Of a stretch of 57,386 bases of DNA, positions 35,975-43,871 are shown piece by piece; positions within the stretch are counted from its first letter, which is position 1, and the number at the start of each line of letters is the position of its first letter. The notes under the pieces were generated by a model, which ran no database searches, had not been told where the DNA came from, and saw only the letters and a program-made list of their open reading frames with translations. The stretch spans positions 1 through 57,386 of the forward strand of contig CAMNSE010000007.1 in NCBI GenBank assembly GCA_946554525.1, read 5' to 3'. This DNA is from an uncultured Mycoplasma sp. GTDB lineage: Bacteria; Bacillota_I; Bacilli_A; RF39; UBA660. Both the position numbers and the translations under genes were made by a program.

Positions 35975-36925
35975 TTATAAAACTTCTAAGTTAGTAATTA
36001 CTATTTTGTTAGATAAAAGACTTTTATCCTTAACAACTTCTTTACTTAAATCAGTACTAAGATACTTTTTAAAATCATCAGGGAAAACTGTTACAACATT
36101 AGAATAACCGGATAAAACACTTGCTAAGAAATTAGCTCCACTAGAAATTCCTACACCAAGACCTAGACTTTTAGCTAAGATTCTACTCATATTTATGGCA
36201 TCATCATCATTTATTAATATAACATCATCAATTAGCTTTTTATCAACAATAGAAGAAATAAAATCATCACCAATCCCCTCAATTTTATGGCTGCCAATTA
36301 TGTTTTTATCGCTTAAAAGTGACATATTATCCGGTTCTAAAGCAATAACTTTTATATCAGCATTTTCTTTTTTTAAAAATGATCCTATTCCCATTAAAGT
36401 ACCACTTGTTCCAATTCCACTTATAAAAGCATCAATATTAGATACTTTATTTATAATTTCCTTAGCAGTAGTATTCATATGTGATTCTATATTTAGAGTA
36501 TTCTCAAACTGACTTGGTAAGAAGCCATTTATTTTTAAAGATAGCTCTTTACTTCTTCTAATACATTCCCTAAATCCACCTTCTTCTTTACTTACTAAAT
36601 AAACATGAGCATTATATAACTTCATTATTTCTATTCGCTCACGACTTACCCAATCTGGCATAAATATATGAACATCATGTTTATAATAAGCTCCAATAGC
36701 GGAAAGTGAAATTCCTGTATTACCACTTGTTGCTTCAATAATGGGTTGCCTACTATGTAACAAACCTAACTCTTTTGATTTTTTAATAATATAATAAGCC
36801 ATTCTATCTTTAATACTTCCAGTATAATTATAATACTCCAGTTTTGCATAAACATTTATTTTCCTATTTTCGTATTCACATGAGATTTTAATCATGGGTG
36901 TATTTCCAATTAAGCCATCCAACAT
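35975..36925 (-). CDS. PLP-dependent cysteine synthase-like protein
   Basis: A 316-residue fold-type II PLP enzyme. The start MLDGLIGNTPMIKI is typical of O-acetylserine sulfhydrylases. The PLP lysine is K39 in TGSIKDR, the substrate loop is EATSGNTGIS (64-73), and the phosphate-binding loop is SGIGTSGTLMGIG. IGDDFIS near 235 fits the family. Cysteine synthase is the best guess, but no other cysteine pathway gene is nearby, so cystathionine beta-synthase-like or diaminopropionate-type activity cannot be excluded. It is upstream of the divergent-looking palindrome at 36939-36967 and not overlapping murD. Confidence 0.8.
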   Translation of the reverse strand: MLDGLIGNTPMIKISCEYENRKINVYAKLEYYNYTGSIKDRMAYYIIKKSKELGLLHSRQPIIEATSGNTGISLSAIGAYYKHDVHIFMPDWVSRERIEIMKLYNAHVYLVSKEEGGFRECIRRSKELSLKINGFLPSQFENTLNIESHMNTTAKEIINKVSNIDAFISGIGTSGTLMGIGSFLKKENADIKVIALEPDNMSLLSDKNIIGSHKIEGIGDDFISSIVDKKLIDDVILINDDDAINMSRILAKSLGLGVGISSGANFLASVLSGYSNVVTVFPDDFKKYLSTDLSKEVVKDKSLLSNKIVITNLEVL

Positions 36926-36938
36926 AAAAAATACCTCC

Positions 36939-36967
36939 TATATAATTATCATATAACTAATTATATA
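36939..36967. repeat. Palindrome upstream of the cysK-like gene
   Basis: TATATAATTA (36939-36948) and its complement TAATTATATA (36958-36967), nine bases apart. It fills the space between the murD stop and the cysK-like ribosome site. It could be a murD terminator lacking a T-run, or a regulatory site. Confidence 0.45.
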
Positions 36968-36982
36968 AAAGGTACTTAATTT

Positions 36983-38269
36983 TTACTTGCAAACTAGTTC
37001 TTTATATCTATTTCCTTTTTCTTCAAAATTTTTAAAATACTCATAACTTGACGCTGCTGGAGATAAAAGACAAATAGATCCTTTTTTAGTCACTTCTTTA
37101 GCAATATTTACTGCTTCTTCTAAAGTAGAAGCATATACTACATTTTTATCAGTAACTCTCTCTAATTCATGACCTATTTTATCCCCAGTCGTAGGCATAC
37201 AAATAAAGTTTTCAACATTACTATGGCTTAAAAAATTTATAAACTCTTCATAATGAATTCCTCGGTCCATACCTCCGAAAATTAATGTATTAACATTTTT
37301 TAAAGCACTTATTCCACTCATTGTAGCTTCTGGTATAGTTGCAATCGTATCATTATAATAAATTACTTCATCATATTTCCCAACATATTCAAGCCGATGT
37401 TCTAATCCGTTAAATTCATCTATTACCTCTTTGGCTTTTTTTAAATCTAAAGAAAATAGTGATGCCACTAACATTACAATATGAATGTTAAGTAAATTAT
37501 GAAGCCCAAGTAATTTTCTCTTGCCATCATCTACATATAAATTATCATCCAAATTTACAGGATAAAGCTTACCTTTATAATTTCCATTTTTAACTTTATC
37601 CACTAATGTTTCATTTAAAGAAGAATAAATAGCGATGTCTTCTTCTGTTTGATATTTAAACATATTCATTTTACAAGCATGATAATGTTCTACACTTATT
37701 GCATGATCTAAATGATCTTCATATAAATTTAAAACAATTCCAATATGAGGAGAAACATTAAGATATTCTAATTGATGACTAGACATTTCTACTACTATAA
37801 TAGAATTATCATCAAATTCTTTGATTCTATCAAATATTGGGATACCAATATTTCCAACTAAAAAAACATGGTCTAGTTGGTCTTTTAAGACATTATAAAT
37901 TAATGTTGCAGTTGTACTCTTACCCTTAGTTCCGGTAATTCCAATAGTACGCTTTTTATGAAACTCTAACATAAGTTCCATTTGTGAATATATTTTTTCT
38001 TCAAATAAATGAATATCTATATGATTTAAACTAACCCCAGGACTTTTCATAATAATATCATAATCGTCTAAATAACTTAAGTAATCATCTCCTGTTATAA
38101 TAGAAACATGATTATCGCCTAAGACTTCTACATCTTTTTGATCTAATATTGTAATTTCTAGATCAGGTAAAAATTCACGAATAAAATGATAAGTAGATTT
38201 CCCTTCTCTTCCAAATCCTAAAATAGCTATTTTTTTATCTTTAAAAAAATCAATTATTTTTTCTAGCAT
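36983..38269 (-). CDS. murD2: UDP-MurNAc-L-Ala--L-glutamate ligase (MurD2-type Mur ligase)
   Basis: A 428-residue Mur ligase: an N-terminal Rossmann domain (KKIAILGFGREGKSTYHFI), the ATP site GTKGKST at 113-119, the central motif VEMSSHQLEY and LNLYEDHLDHA, and a C-terminal domain beginning near GLEHRLEYVG. It looks like MurD. Because it overlaps the murL gene by 20 bases, it is likely the MurD2 type that adds L-Glu, which MurL then epimerises; this was shown in Xanthomonas. Substrate stereochemistry cannot be read from sequence alone. A standard D-Glu-adding MurD is the alternative. Confidence 0.8.
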   Translation of the reverse strand: MLEKIIDFFKDKKIAILGFGREGKSTYHFIREFLPDLEITILDQKDVEVLGDNHVSIITGDDYLSYLDDYDIIMKSPGVSLNHIDIHLFEEKIYSQMELMLEFHKKRTIGITGTKGKSTTATLIYNVLKDQLDHVFLVGNIGIPIFDRIKEFDDNSIIVVEMSSHQLEYLNVSPHIGIVLNLYEDHLDHAISVEHYHACKMNMFKYQTEEDIAIYSSLNETLVDKVKNGNYKGKLYPVNLDDNLYVDDGKRKLLGLHNLLNIHIVMLVASLFSLDLKKAKEVIDEFNGLEHRLEYVGKYDEVIYYNDTIATIPEATMSGISALKNVNTLIFGGMDRGIHYEEFINFLSHSNVENFICMPTTGDKIGHELERVTDKNVVYASTLEEAVNIAKEVTKKGSICLLSPAASSYEYFKNFEEKGNRYKELVCK

Positions 38270-39593
38270 TGTCTATTGCCTCCTTAAGTATTTTAATAAA
38301 TTCTAAAGGTACATTATTTTCTAAGTTAAAATCTTTTAAATAATCATATTTTACGAGTGGATAATGATTTTTATAATACTCCAATAAATAGGGCAAATCA
38401 TTTCGTTTTTTAATTGCCATACTTACTGCATATCTAACTTCTTCTCTTGTTCCAACACATTCAAAAGGCTTTGTTTCTCTAAATCCAAGTAATTCTAAAA
38501 ATGTATCTAACAATTCTTCTTTTGCAAATAAGTCTTCTCCAAAAATACTCACTAATTCATTTTTGCTTAAAAATGGACTTAATATGATATAAACGAATAA
38601 ACATTTAGGACATGATGAGCACCAATGCCATGGTTCTTTTTTGCTTCCTACATTACAGCTTTTAAATACAGAATGATACTTTTTTAAACTAGAAAAAAGC
38701 ATTGCAATTTGAAGCTCATTTAAAGGTCTTAGTAAACTAAAATAAGTAATATCTATTTTAAAATATTTTTTTACATATGAATTAAAATCATTTTCAAACT
38801 CAAAAGATTTAGAATATTGATGATTAATATCCGTACCAATTACAGTCGCTTCATTAGCACTTGCCTCATTAGATAAAACAATGTATTTTTTCTTATATAT
38901 ATAGCTAACTAAGTAAGAAATAAAAGCTACAATTCCACTAAAAGGAGTATGACCATTTAAAAATCCTTCTTTATTTAAATCTAGTAAATTAGAATCAATT
39001 ACTCTTTTTACTCCAATGGTTTTATCTTGATATCCGGCAATACTTGCACAATTAAGGGTCACTTCTTTAGGATTTATAATGAAAGCATGATTATCTAACC
39101 CACTTAATAATTCAAGAGTAACATTAGAATCTTTGCCACCCCCAACAGGAATTAAATTTCCACTTCCTTTAAATTCAGGAATTTTTATATCGTTCACTTT
39201 TTCAGTACATGAAATATTCATAAACTCATCCATAGAAATATCGATATGATTTAAATAGCGGAATTCTCCTAAACCATGATAATAAACTTTTTTAAACCAA
39301 TTTAGCTGTTCTTCGTTTAAATATCCAGCTTTAATATAAACATTAGGGCTACAAGTACATTTCCAATAACTAATAAGTTCCATCAAACCAACATGAAACA
39401 CTAAATAAGAAAAGAACTCATTTTTTATATCAACATTTTTGGTTTTAGGAATTTCAATCGTAGGATAAAACTCTTTTAATTCTTCTATTTCAAAATGAAA
39501 TGTTAATTTTATTGTGTTAGTTTCTTCTTCTACATGATAACTATGATATATAAATGTAGGATATTTGCTTCTTAATTCTAAAAATTGATCCAT
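38250..39593 (-). CDS. murL: MurL-type UDP-MurNAc-L-Ala-L-Glu epimerase
   Basis: A 447-residue protein of the MurL family, which inverts the terminal L-Glu of UDP-MurNAc-L-Ala-L-Glu to D-Glu in an ATP-dependent step. A PP-loop-like motif NLIPVGGGKDSNVTLELL lies at about 147-164. EASANEATVIGTDINHQYSK follows at about 255-275, and a C-terminal Cys cluster WHWCSSCPKCLFVYIILSPF at about 325-345. I chose the ATG at 39591-39593 behind GGTGAGGCAT. Overlap with murD2 supports the assignment, which rests on recalled motifs rather than a search. Confidence 0.75.
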   Translation of the reverse strand: MDQFLELRSKYPTFIYHSYHVEEETNTIKLTFHFEIEELKEFYPTIEIPKTKNVDIKNEFFSYLVFHVGLMELISYWKCTCSPNVYIKAGYLNEEQLNWFKKVYYHGLGEFRYLNHIDISMDEFMNISCTEKVNDIKIPEFKGSGNLIPVGGGKDSNVTLELLSGLDNHAFIINPKEVTLNCASIAGYQDKTIGVKRVIDSNLLDLNKEGFLNGHTPFSGIVAFISYLVSYIYKKKYIVLSNEASANEATVIGTDINHQYSKSFEFENDFNSYVKKYFKIDITYFSLLRPLNELQIAMLFSSLKKYHSVFKSCNVGSKKEPWHWCSSCPKCLFVYIILSPFLSKNELVSIFGEDLFAKEELLDTFLELLGFRETKPFECVGTREEVRYAVSMAIKKRNDLPYLLEYYKNHYPLVKYDYLKDFNLENNVPLEFIKILKEAIDNARKNN

Positions 39594-39689
39594 ATGCCTC
39601 ACCATCACTACTAATATTATAGCACATATCCAGTTGAAAAAGAACAAATGCCATATTATTTCTGTAAAGTACTAATAAATAAACATATA

Positions 39690-39719
39690 AAAAAAGCATA
39701 GATCAAAGTCTATACTTTA
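39690..39719 (-). terminator. Terminator of surface gene C
   Basis: AAAGTATAGA pairs with TCTATGCTTT around a six-base loop, with a T-run on the minus-strand side. It overlaps the stop of the gene at 39717-41159. Confidence 0.65.
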
Positions 39720-41159
39720 TGACACAACATATACCCCTTGAGAGTCTATAGTCACATTATTTATTTTAGTTGGTTCTATGTTTATAACCGGGCGCAAACC
39801 TAGTTTGTTCGAAACATTATATGGTTCTAAACAACCTGCGCAAATAAATTCCGGCTCTTTCCACACGTCAGCATAATAAGACGTCACCTCACCGTTGGGA
39901 TCGTCGTCAGTACCGATAAGTAATTTTTGGCTTACTAGCTTTATTGGCGACATTGTCCAATACGAATTTCCATTATATAAGTAATAGGCATAGTTTATGG
40001 TACCTGCTATTCCTCCTGCAACTGACGCTTCATCGGCGCTTATTAATCCAACTGGATATGTTAATTGTCCATTTCCTTTTGTTGCGTTTACAGTATATAC
40101 ATCATCTTTATTACCACTTTCATATCCACTTTCATAACTTATTGTACTACATTTAAGGGTTGGATCTTTTTTTGTATATAATCTATAATAAGCACCATAG
40201 TAAGTTGTAGTGGTTCCTGTTCCTCCGGTATTATTTGGTTTTCCTCCATATGTTGTGGTGCTTGTTCTATCTCCACAAAATCCTGAATCAGATAAATAAC
40301 TTGCATAATTTGTCAATCCACTACTTGTATACCATGCATCTAATTGTGTTTTTGCATTACTTGATGTTCCTGTTCCCCTTTTACTTCCGGTTGCATATGT
40401 ATAGCCTACATAGGCATTATCATTAGCAGATGAATTAAAAGTTTGTGATACTACAGCTATCCTATTACTTGTACTTATTCCATTAGCATGATATTCTGTT
40501 CCGTCATAGATTAGCCTTATACTTCCGTCTCCGTTTATTCTTATTATTCTCCAATAGTATCCTGCAAACTTTACATAGTTATTTGTTGGTGACCCTCTAA
40601 AGTAATAACTTGTTCCATAGTCATCTTCCATTGCCCACATTCCCGTTGTATCTTCTCCACATGTCCTTGAGATTCCATTATAGACACCACTAGTACATGA
40701 TGTTTTACTAAAGTCAGGATTGCCTTTGGCTTTGATTATTGTTTCTCCGCCATTTGAAGCTAAAATTATATCTTTTAAGTTAGATTTGTCAAAGAACAAA
40801 TAACACTTTGTACCTTTTTTGCTTATTCCAACACTTACTTTACCATCTTTGTATTCTATAGGAATATTTGTATCTCTACTACCATTTACTGTACAATATG
40901 ATTCATTACTTAGTGTATATCCGCTTGTTGGAACTGTATTAGTATCTGTATAGTTATCTCCATCTTTTAGTTTAATAGATACTATTTCTAAATCTGTTGG
41001 GTTCCAATTAACTTTCGTATTTATTAAGTTTAATCTTTCTGTAGTTTTATAATTGGCTCTGGTTGATACAAAGAAAACTACCGATGTTATAGCAAGTATT
41101 GCTATAACTCCTACTACCCATTTCTTGCGATTATCTTTTTTTATTGTTTCGAATTCCAT
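39717..41159 (-). CDS. Membrane-anchored surface protein, DUF6273-like C-terminus (paralogue C)
   Basis: The 480-residue third paralogue starts MEFETIKKDNRKKW, with one membrane segment at about 14-33 and the shared Cys-containing module (residues 35-130). Its C-terminal domain is a different subtype: NNYVKFAGYYWRIIRINGDG and a Ser/Thr/Gly/Tyr-rich central region (about 250-330), with SYWTMSP and the final LGLRPVINI. This resembles DUF6273 or Fib_succ-type extracellular domains. Swapped C-terminal domains behind one conserved anchor suggest modular surface variation. The promoter spacer contains a run of nine G. The start follows AGAGAGTGATAAT. Function unknown. Confidence 0.75.
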   Translation of the reverse strand: MEFETIKKDNRKKWVVGVIAILAITSVVFFVSTRANYKTTERLNLINTKVNWNPTDLEIVSIKLKDGDNYTDTNTVPTSGYTLSNESYCTVNGSRDTNIPIEYKDGKVSVGISKKGTKCYLFFDKSNLKDIILASNGGETIIKAKGNPDFSKTSCTSGVYNGISRTCGEDTTGMWAMEDDYGTSYYFRGSPTNNYVKFAGYYWRIIRINGDGSIRLIYDGTEYHANGISTSNRIAVVSQTFNSSANDNAYVGYTYATGSKRGTGTSSNAKTQLDAWYTSSGLTNYASYLSDSGFCGDRTSTTTYGGKPNNTGGTGTTTTYYGAYYRLYTKKDPTLKCSTISYESGYESGNKDDVYTVNATKGNGQLTYPVGLISADEASVAGGIAGTINYAYYLYNGNSYWTMSPIKLVSQKLLIGTDDDPNGEVTSYYADVWKEPEFICAGCLEPYNVSNKLGLRPVINIEPTKINNVTIDSQGVYVVS

Positions 41160-41184
41160 ATTATCACTCTCTCTTCTTATATTT

Positions 41185-41212
41185 ATAATAGCATACCCCC
41201 CCCCGGAGTCAA
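41185..41212 (-). promoter_or_regulatory. Promoter of surface gene C with a G9 tract in the spacer
   Basis: On the minus strand TTGACT (41207-41212) and TATTAT (41185-41190) are separated by 16 bases, nine of which are an uninterrupted G run (C9 at 41196-41204 on the plus strand). Slippage in the tract would change the spacing and so promoter strength. This is the layout of known phase-variable promoters. Confidence 0.65.
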
Positions 41213-41224
41213 TATTTTTGCAAA

Positions 41225-41252
41225 ATAAAAAAGCTTTTTAAAGCTTTCTTAT
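41225..41252 (-). terminator. tsaD operon terminator
   Basis: AAAGCTT pairs with AAGCTTT and a T-run follows on the minus strand, about 40 bases beyond tsaD. Confidence 0.55.
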
Positions 41253-41291
41253 TTAAGTTAAACTGGTGTGATTAAATTTCAATTTATATTT

Positions 41292-42296
41292 TTAACATAT
41301 ATCAGCGCTAGATGATACATTTAAATCATAATCACTAAATTCCTTTTTTAAATATAATGGATATGCTGCTGCTCCTATCATAGCAGCGTTATCACCACAA
41401 TATAAAAGTCTTGGAATACATAATTTAGCTTGATATTTATCACATAATTTTTGCATTTCATTCTTTAAATATTGATTGGCAGATACTCCGCCTGCGACTA
41501 CAAGCCTTTTAATATTTGTTTCTTTTAACGCTTTTTCAACCTTACGTACTAATTCATCAATTGCTACATCTTGGAAAGAACGAGCTAAGTTTTCTTTATT
41601 TATTTCATTTCCTCTTTGAGTCTCATTATGAACTAAATTTATAATTGCACTTTTAAGTCCACTATAACTAAAATTATAAGTATCGTCATTAACTGGTTTA
41701 GGAAGATTATAAGCATGTTCTCCTTTGCTTGCATATTTTTCTACATTTGGTCCTCCTGGATAAGAGAGTCCTATTACTCTGGCTACTTTATCATATGCTT
41801 CTCCAATAGCATCATCAAGCGTCTCACCAAGCTTCGTAAATGTATAATCATCTTTCATAATAAGTAATTCAGTATGTCCTCCACTTACAATTAAGGAAAG
41901 AAGTGGATACTCCATTTTCTCTTCTAAATTATTTGCATAGATATGTCCTATTAAATGATTTACGGCAATTAAAGGTTTATGATAAATTAACGATAATGTT
42001 TTTGCTGCTTCTACCCCAACAATTAAAGAACCACTAAGACCTGGGGCATAAGTAACTGCGATAGCATCTACATCTTCAATTTTCATTTTAGCTTTATTTA
42101 GAAGATCTTCTAATACCAAAGTTATAGCCTCCGTATGCATACGACTTGCAATTTCAGGGACAACTCCTCCGTACATTTTATGTGTGTCTATTTGTGTTGC
42201 TATACTAAGCCCCACAACTTCACATCCATTTTTTACAATAGATGCACTCGTTTCATCACAAGAAGATTCTATTGCTAATATATATACATCTTTCAT
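41292..42296 (-). CDS. tsaD: tRNA threonylcarbamoyladenosine transferase subunit TsaD
   Basis: TsaD transfers the threonylcarbamoyl group to A37 of ANN-decoding tRNAs, working with TsaB and TsaE. The 334 residues are full length. AIESSCDETSASIV is at the N-terminus, then the metal-binding HxxxH in NHLIGHIYAN, and the ATP site region GGVSANQYL and YCGDNAAMIGAAAY near the C-terminus. The start overlaps the rimI stop (ATGA). Confidence 0.97.
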   Translation of the reverse strand: MKDVYILAIESSCDETSASIVKNGCEVVGLSIATQIDTHKMYGGVVPEIASRMHTEAITLVLEDLLNKAKMKIEDVDAIAVTYAPGLSGSLIVGVEAAKTLSLIYHKPLIAVNHLIGHIYANNLEEKMEYPLLSLIVSGGHTELLIMKDDYTFTKLGETLDDAIGEAYDKVARVIGLSYPGGPNVEKYASKGEHAYNLPKPVNDDTYNFSYSGLKSAIINLVHNETQRGNEINKENLARSFQDVAIDELVRKVEKALKETNIKRLVVAGGVSANQYLKNEMQKLCDKYQAKLCIPRLLYCGDNAAMIGAAAYPLYLKKEFSDYDLNVSSSADIC

Positions 42297-42721
42297 TCTT
42301 GATCCATCCTTCTTGCCATTAAATATGCATCATCATCCCCATAATAAGATTTTCGAATATTTACTTTTTCAAAGCCAAATTTTTCATATAACGAAATTGC
42401 TGGCAAATTTTTTGTAGCTACTTCTAATGTAATTAGTTTTAAATATGGGCTTAACTCACCTATTAAATAATTAATTAAATTAGAAGCGATCTTTTGCTTT
42501 CGAAAATCTGGATCTACAACTATTGTTAAAATATCACAAGTTTCTCCTAAATCAGTTGCTATTATAAAACCAACAACATAGTCCATTTCATAAACAATAA
42601 TTTTAGTTAATGCATCATCTAGCATTTCATTTAAATTATTTACCTTACGAAAATTATCATTTACTAACTCTCCAAGCTCATAAATTCTTGGAAAATCTAA
42701 AACAGTTGCTTCTCTAATCAT
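42293..42721 (-). CDS. rimI: RimI-type N-terminal acetyltransferase
   Basis: A 142-residue GNAT protein: the acetyl-CoA motif VVDPDFRKQKIASNLINYL is at about 70-90, and LEVATKNLPAISLYEKFGFE follows. RimI acetylates ribosomal protein S18 in E. coli, and in Firmicutes its gene sits between tsaB and tsaD as here. ATGA overlaps occur on both sides, so its translation is coupled to both neighbours. The stop of each overlap is TGA, showing that TGA ends translation. Confidence 0.93.
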   Translation of the reverse strand: MIREATVLDFPRIYELGELVNDNFRKVNNLNEMLDDALTKIIVYEMDYVVGFIIATDLGETCDILTIVVDPDFRKQKIASNLINYLIGELSPYLKLITLEVATKNLPAISLYEKFGFEKVNIRKSYYGDDDAYLMARRMDQE

Positions 42722-43272
42722 TTTAACACCTCTATTTTCTTTACATAAAGAGGTTTTAATAAATGAGGATTAATAGCATTTTTATTCTTCATATAATGAA
42801 TTAATTTATTTAAATCTACCTCTTCTTGATAAATAATTTCTTTAGGGTAACTCTCTAAATCTTGATTATTTATATATTCATAATCTTCTATAAGTTCATG
42901 GTTAGAATTAAATGAAGCAACAAATGCTCCATTTCGGTCTTTAATACCTAATGTTACATAATTATCATAAGAAAGACTTGCTGCTTCCAAAAAACTAATA
43001 GGTTTTACTAAAATATTTTTAGTATAAGCTATCATTTTAGCAATTACAACTCCAATTCTTACTCCTGTAAAAGATCCAGGTCCTATAATAACAATTATTT
43101 CATTTAAATCTGTAACTTCTAATTCATGTTCCTTTAACATATTATTAATATTTAAAACTACATTCTTAGAATGCTCCGCACTAGTGACTTCTATTTTTTT
43201 TAATACCTCATCATCTTTAAATAAAGCAAGTACAAGCTTTATAGAATGTGTATCAATATATAGTGTATACAT
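42718..43272 (-). CDS. tsaB: t6A biosynthesis scaffold protein TsaB
   Basis: A 184-residue ASKHA-fold protein that dimerises with TsaD. It starts MYTLYIDTHSIKLVLALF, and IIVIIGPGSFTGVRIGV is the family signature. The start at 43270-43272 lies behind AAGGAGGTAATT; the open frame extends to 43302. A small terminator-like hairpin lies directly upstream, between tsaE and tsaB. Confidence 0.95.
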   Translation of the reverse strand: MYTLYIDTHSIKLVLALFKDDEVLKKIEVTSAEHSKNVVLNINNMLKEHELEVTDLNEIIVIIGPGSFTGVRIGVVIAKMIAYTKNILVKPISFLEAASLSYDNYVTLGIKDRNGAFVASFNSNHELIEDYEYINNQDLESYPKEIIYQEEVDLNKLIHYMKNKNAINPHLLKPLYVKKIEVLK

Positions 43273-43294
43273 AATTACCTCCTTAGAAAAAAAG

Positions 43295-43313
43295 CTCACC
43301 ATAAATAAGTGAG
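43295..43313 (-). terminator. Intra-operon terminator-like hairpin between tsaE and tsaB
   Basis: CTCAC (minus strand, 43309-43313) pairs with GTGAG (43295-43299) and is followed by C then T7, just ahead of the tsaB ribosome site. It may lower tsaB-rimI-tsaD expression relative to tsaE. Confidence 0.45.
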
Positions 43314-43314
43314 A

Positions 43315-43764
43315 CTATAAAACTGCATTACAAAGTTCAACGTATTGTTCACCTAATGGTTTAAACACTAATACACGAGTATTTTCATCCACTATTTTAA
43401 TAAATATATCTAATCTTTCTTTTGGCAATCTATCCTCTATTAATTCAGGCCATTCAATTAAGCAAATACCATCTTTATTAAAGTAATCTTCTACTCCAAA
43501 TTCCGCATTATCCTCTATACGATAAACATCCATATGATATAAAGGAAGTTCGCCACTAAAATATTCTTTTACAATGGTAAAAGTTGGTGAAGTAATATTA
43601 TCTTCTATCCCTAAAGAAGCCGCAAATCCTTTAACAAAAACAGTTTTGCCACTTCCTAAATCTCCATTAAGGCATATTACCATTCCAGGGAATTTTTCAC
43701 TTTCAATATTTTCAGCTAATTCTAGTGTATCTTCTACACATTTTGATGTAAATTTATAATCCAT
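43315..43764 (-). CDS. tsaE: t6A biosynthesis ATPase TsaE
   Basis: A 149-residue P-loop protein that drives the t6A cycle. Walker A is GDLGSGKT at 34-41, and ITSPTFTIVKEYF (switch region) and LIEWPELIEDRLP follow. The start at 43762-43764 lies behind AAGGTGAGCAAA; the open frame extends to 43812. It is the first gene of the tsaE-tsaB-rimI-tsaD set. The remaining t6A gene, tsaC, is not in the window. Confidence 0.95.
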   Translation of the reverse strand: MDYKFTSKCVEDTLELAENIESEKFPGMVICLNGDLGSGKTVFVKGFAASLGIEDNITSPTFTIVKEYFSGELPLYHMDVYRIEDNAEFGVEDYFNKDGICLIEWPELIEDRLPKERLDIFIKIVDENTRVLVFKPLGEQYVELCNAVL

Positions 43765-43845
43765 TTTGCTCACCTTAAATTTATTATAGCAAAAGACTAT
43801 TAAGTTATTCAAGAATATTTTAAATAGTTTACATGTATTAGAAAA

Positions 43846-43871
43846 AGAAAAATAGAGGAGTCCCTCTATTC
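43846..43871 (-). terminator. Terminator of the Big_2 repeat protein gene
   Basis: AATAGAGG/CCTCTATT stem (43852-43859 with 43864-43871) with a T-rich minus-strand flank, overlapping the stop at 43866. Confidence 0.7.

Noticed and set aside
42290-42725. Mollicute genetic code (TGA as Trp)
   Set aside because: TGA serves as the stop codon in the ATGA overlaps of tsaB-rimI and rimI-tsaD, and Trp is encoded by TGG throughout, so the standard bacterial code applies.
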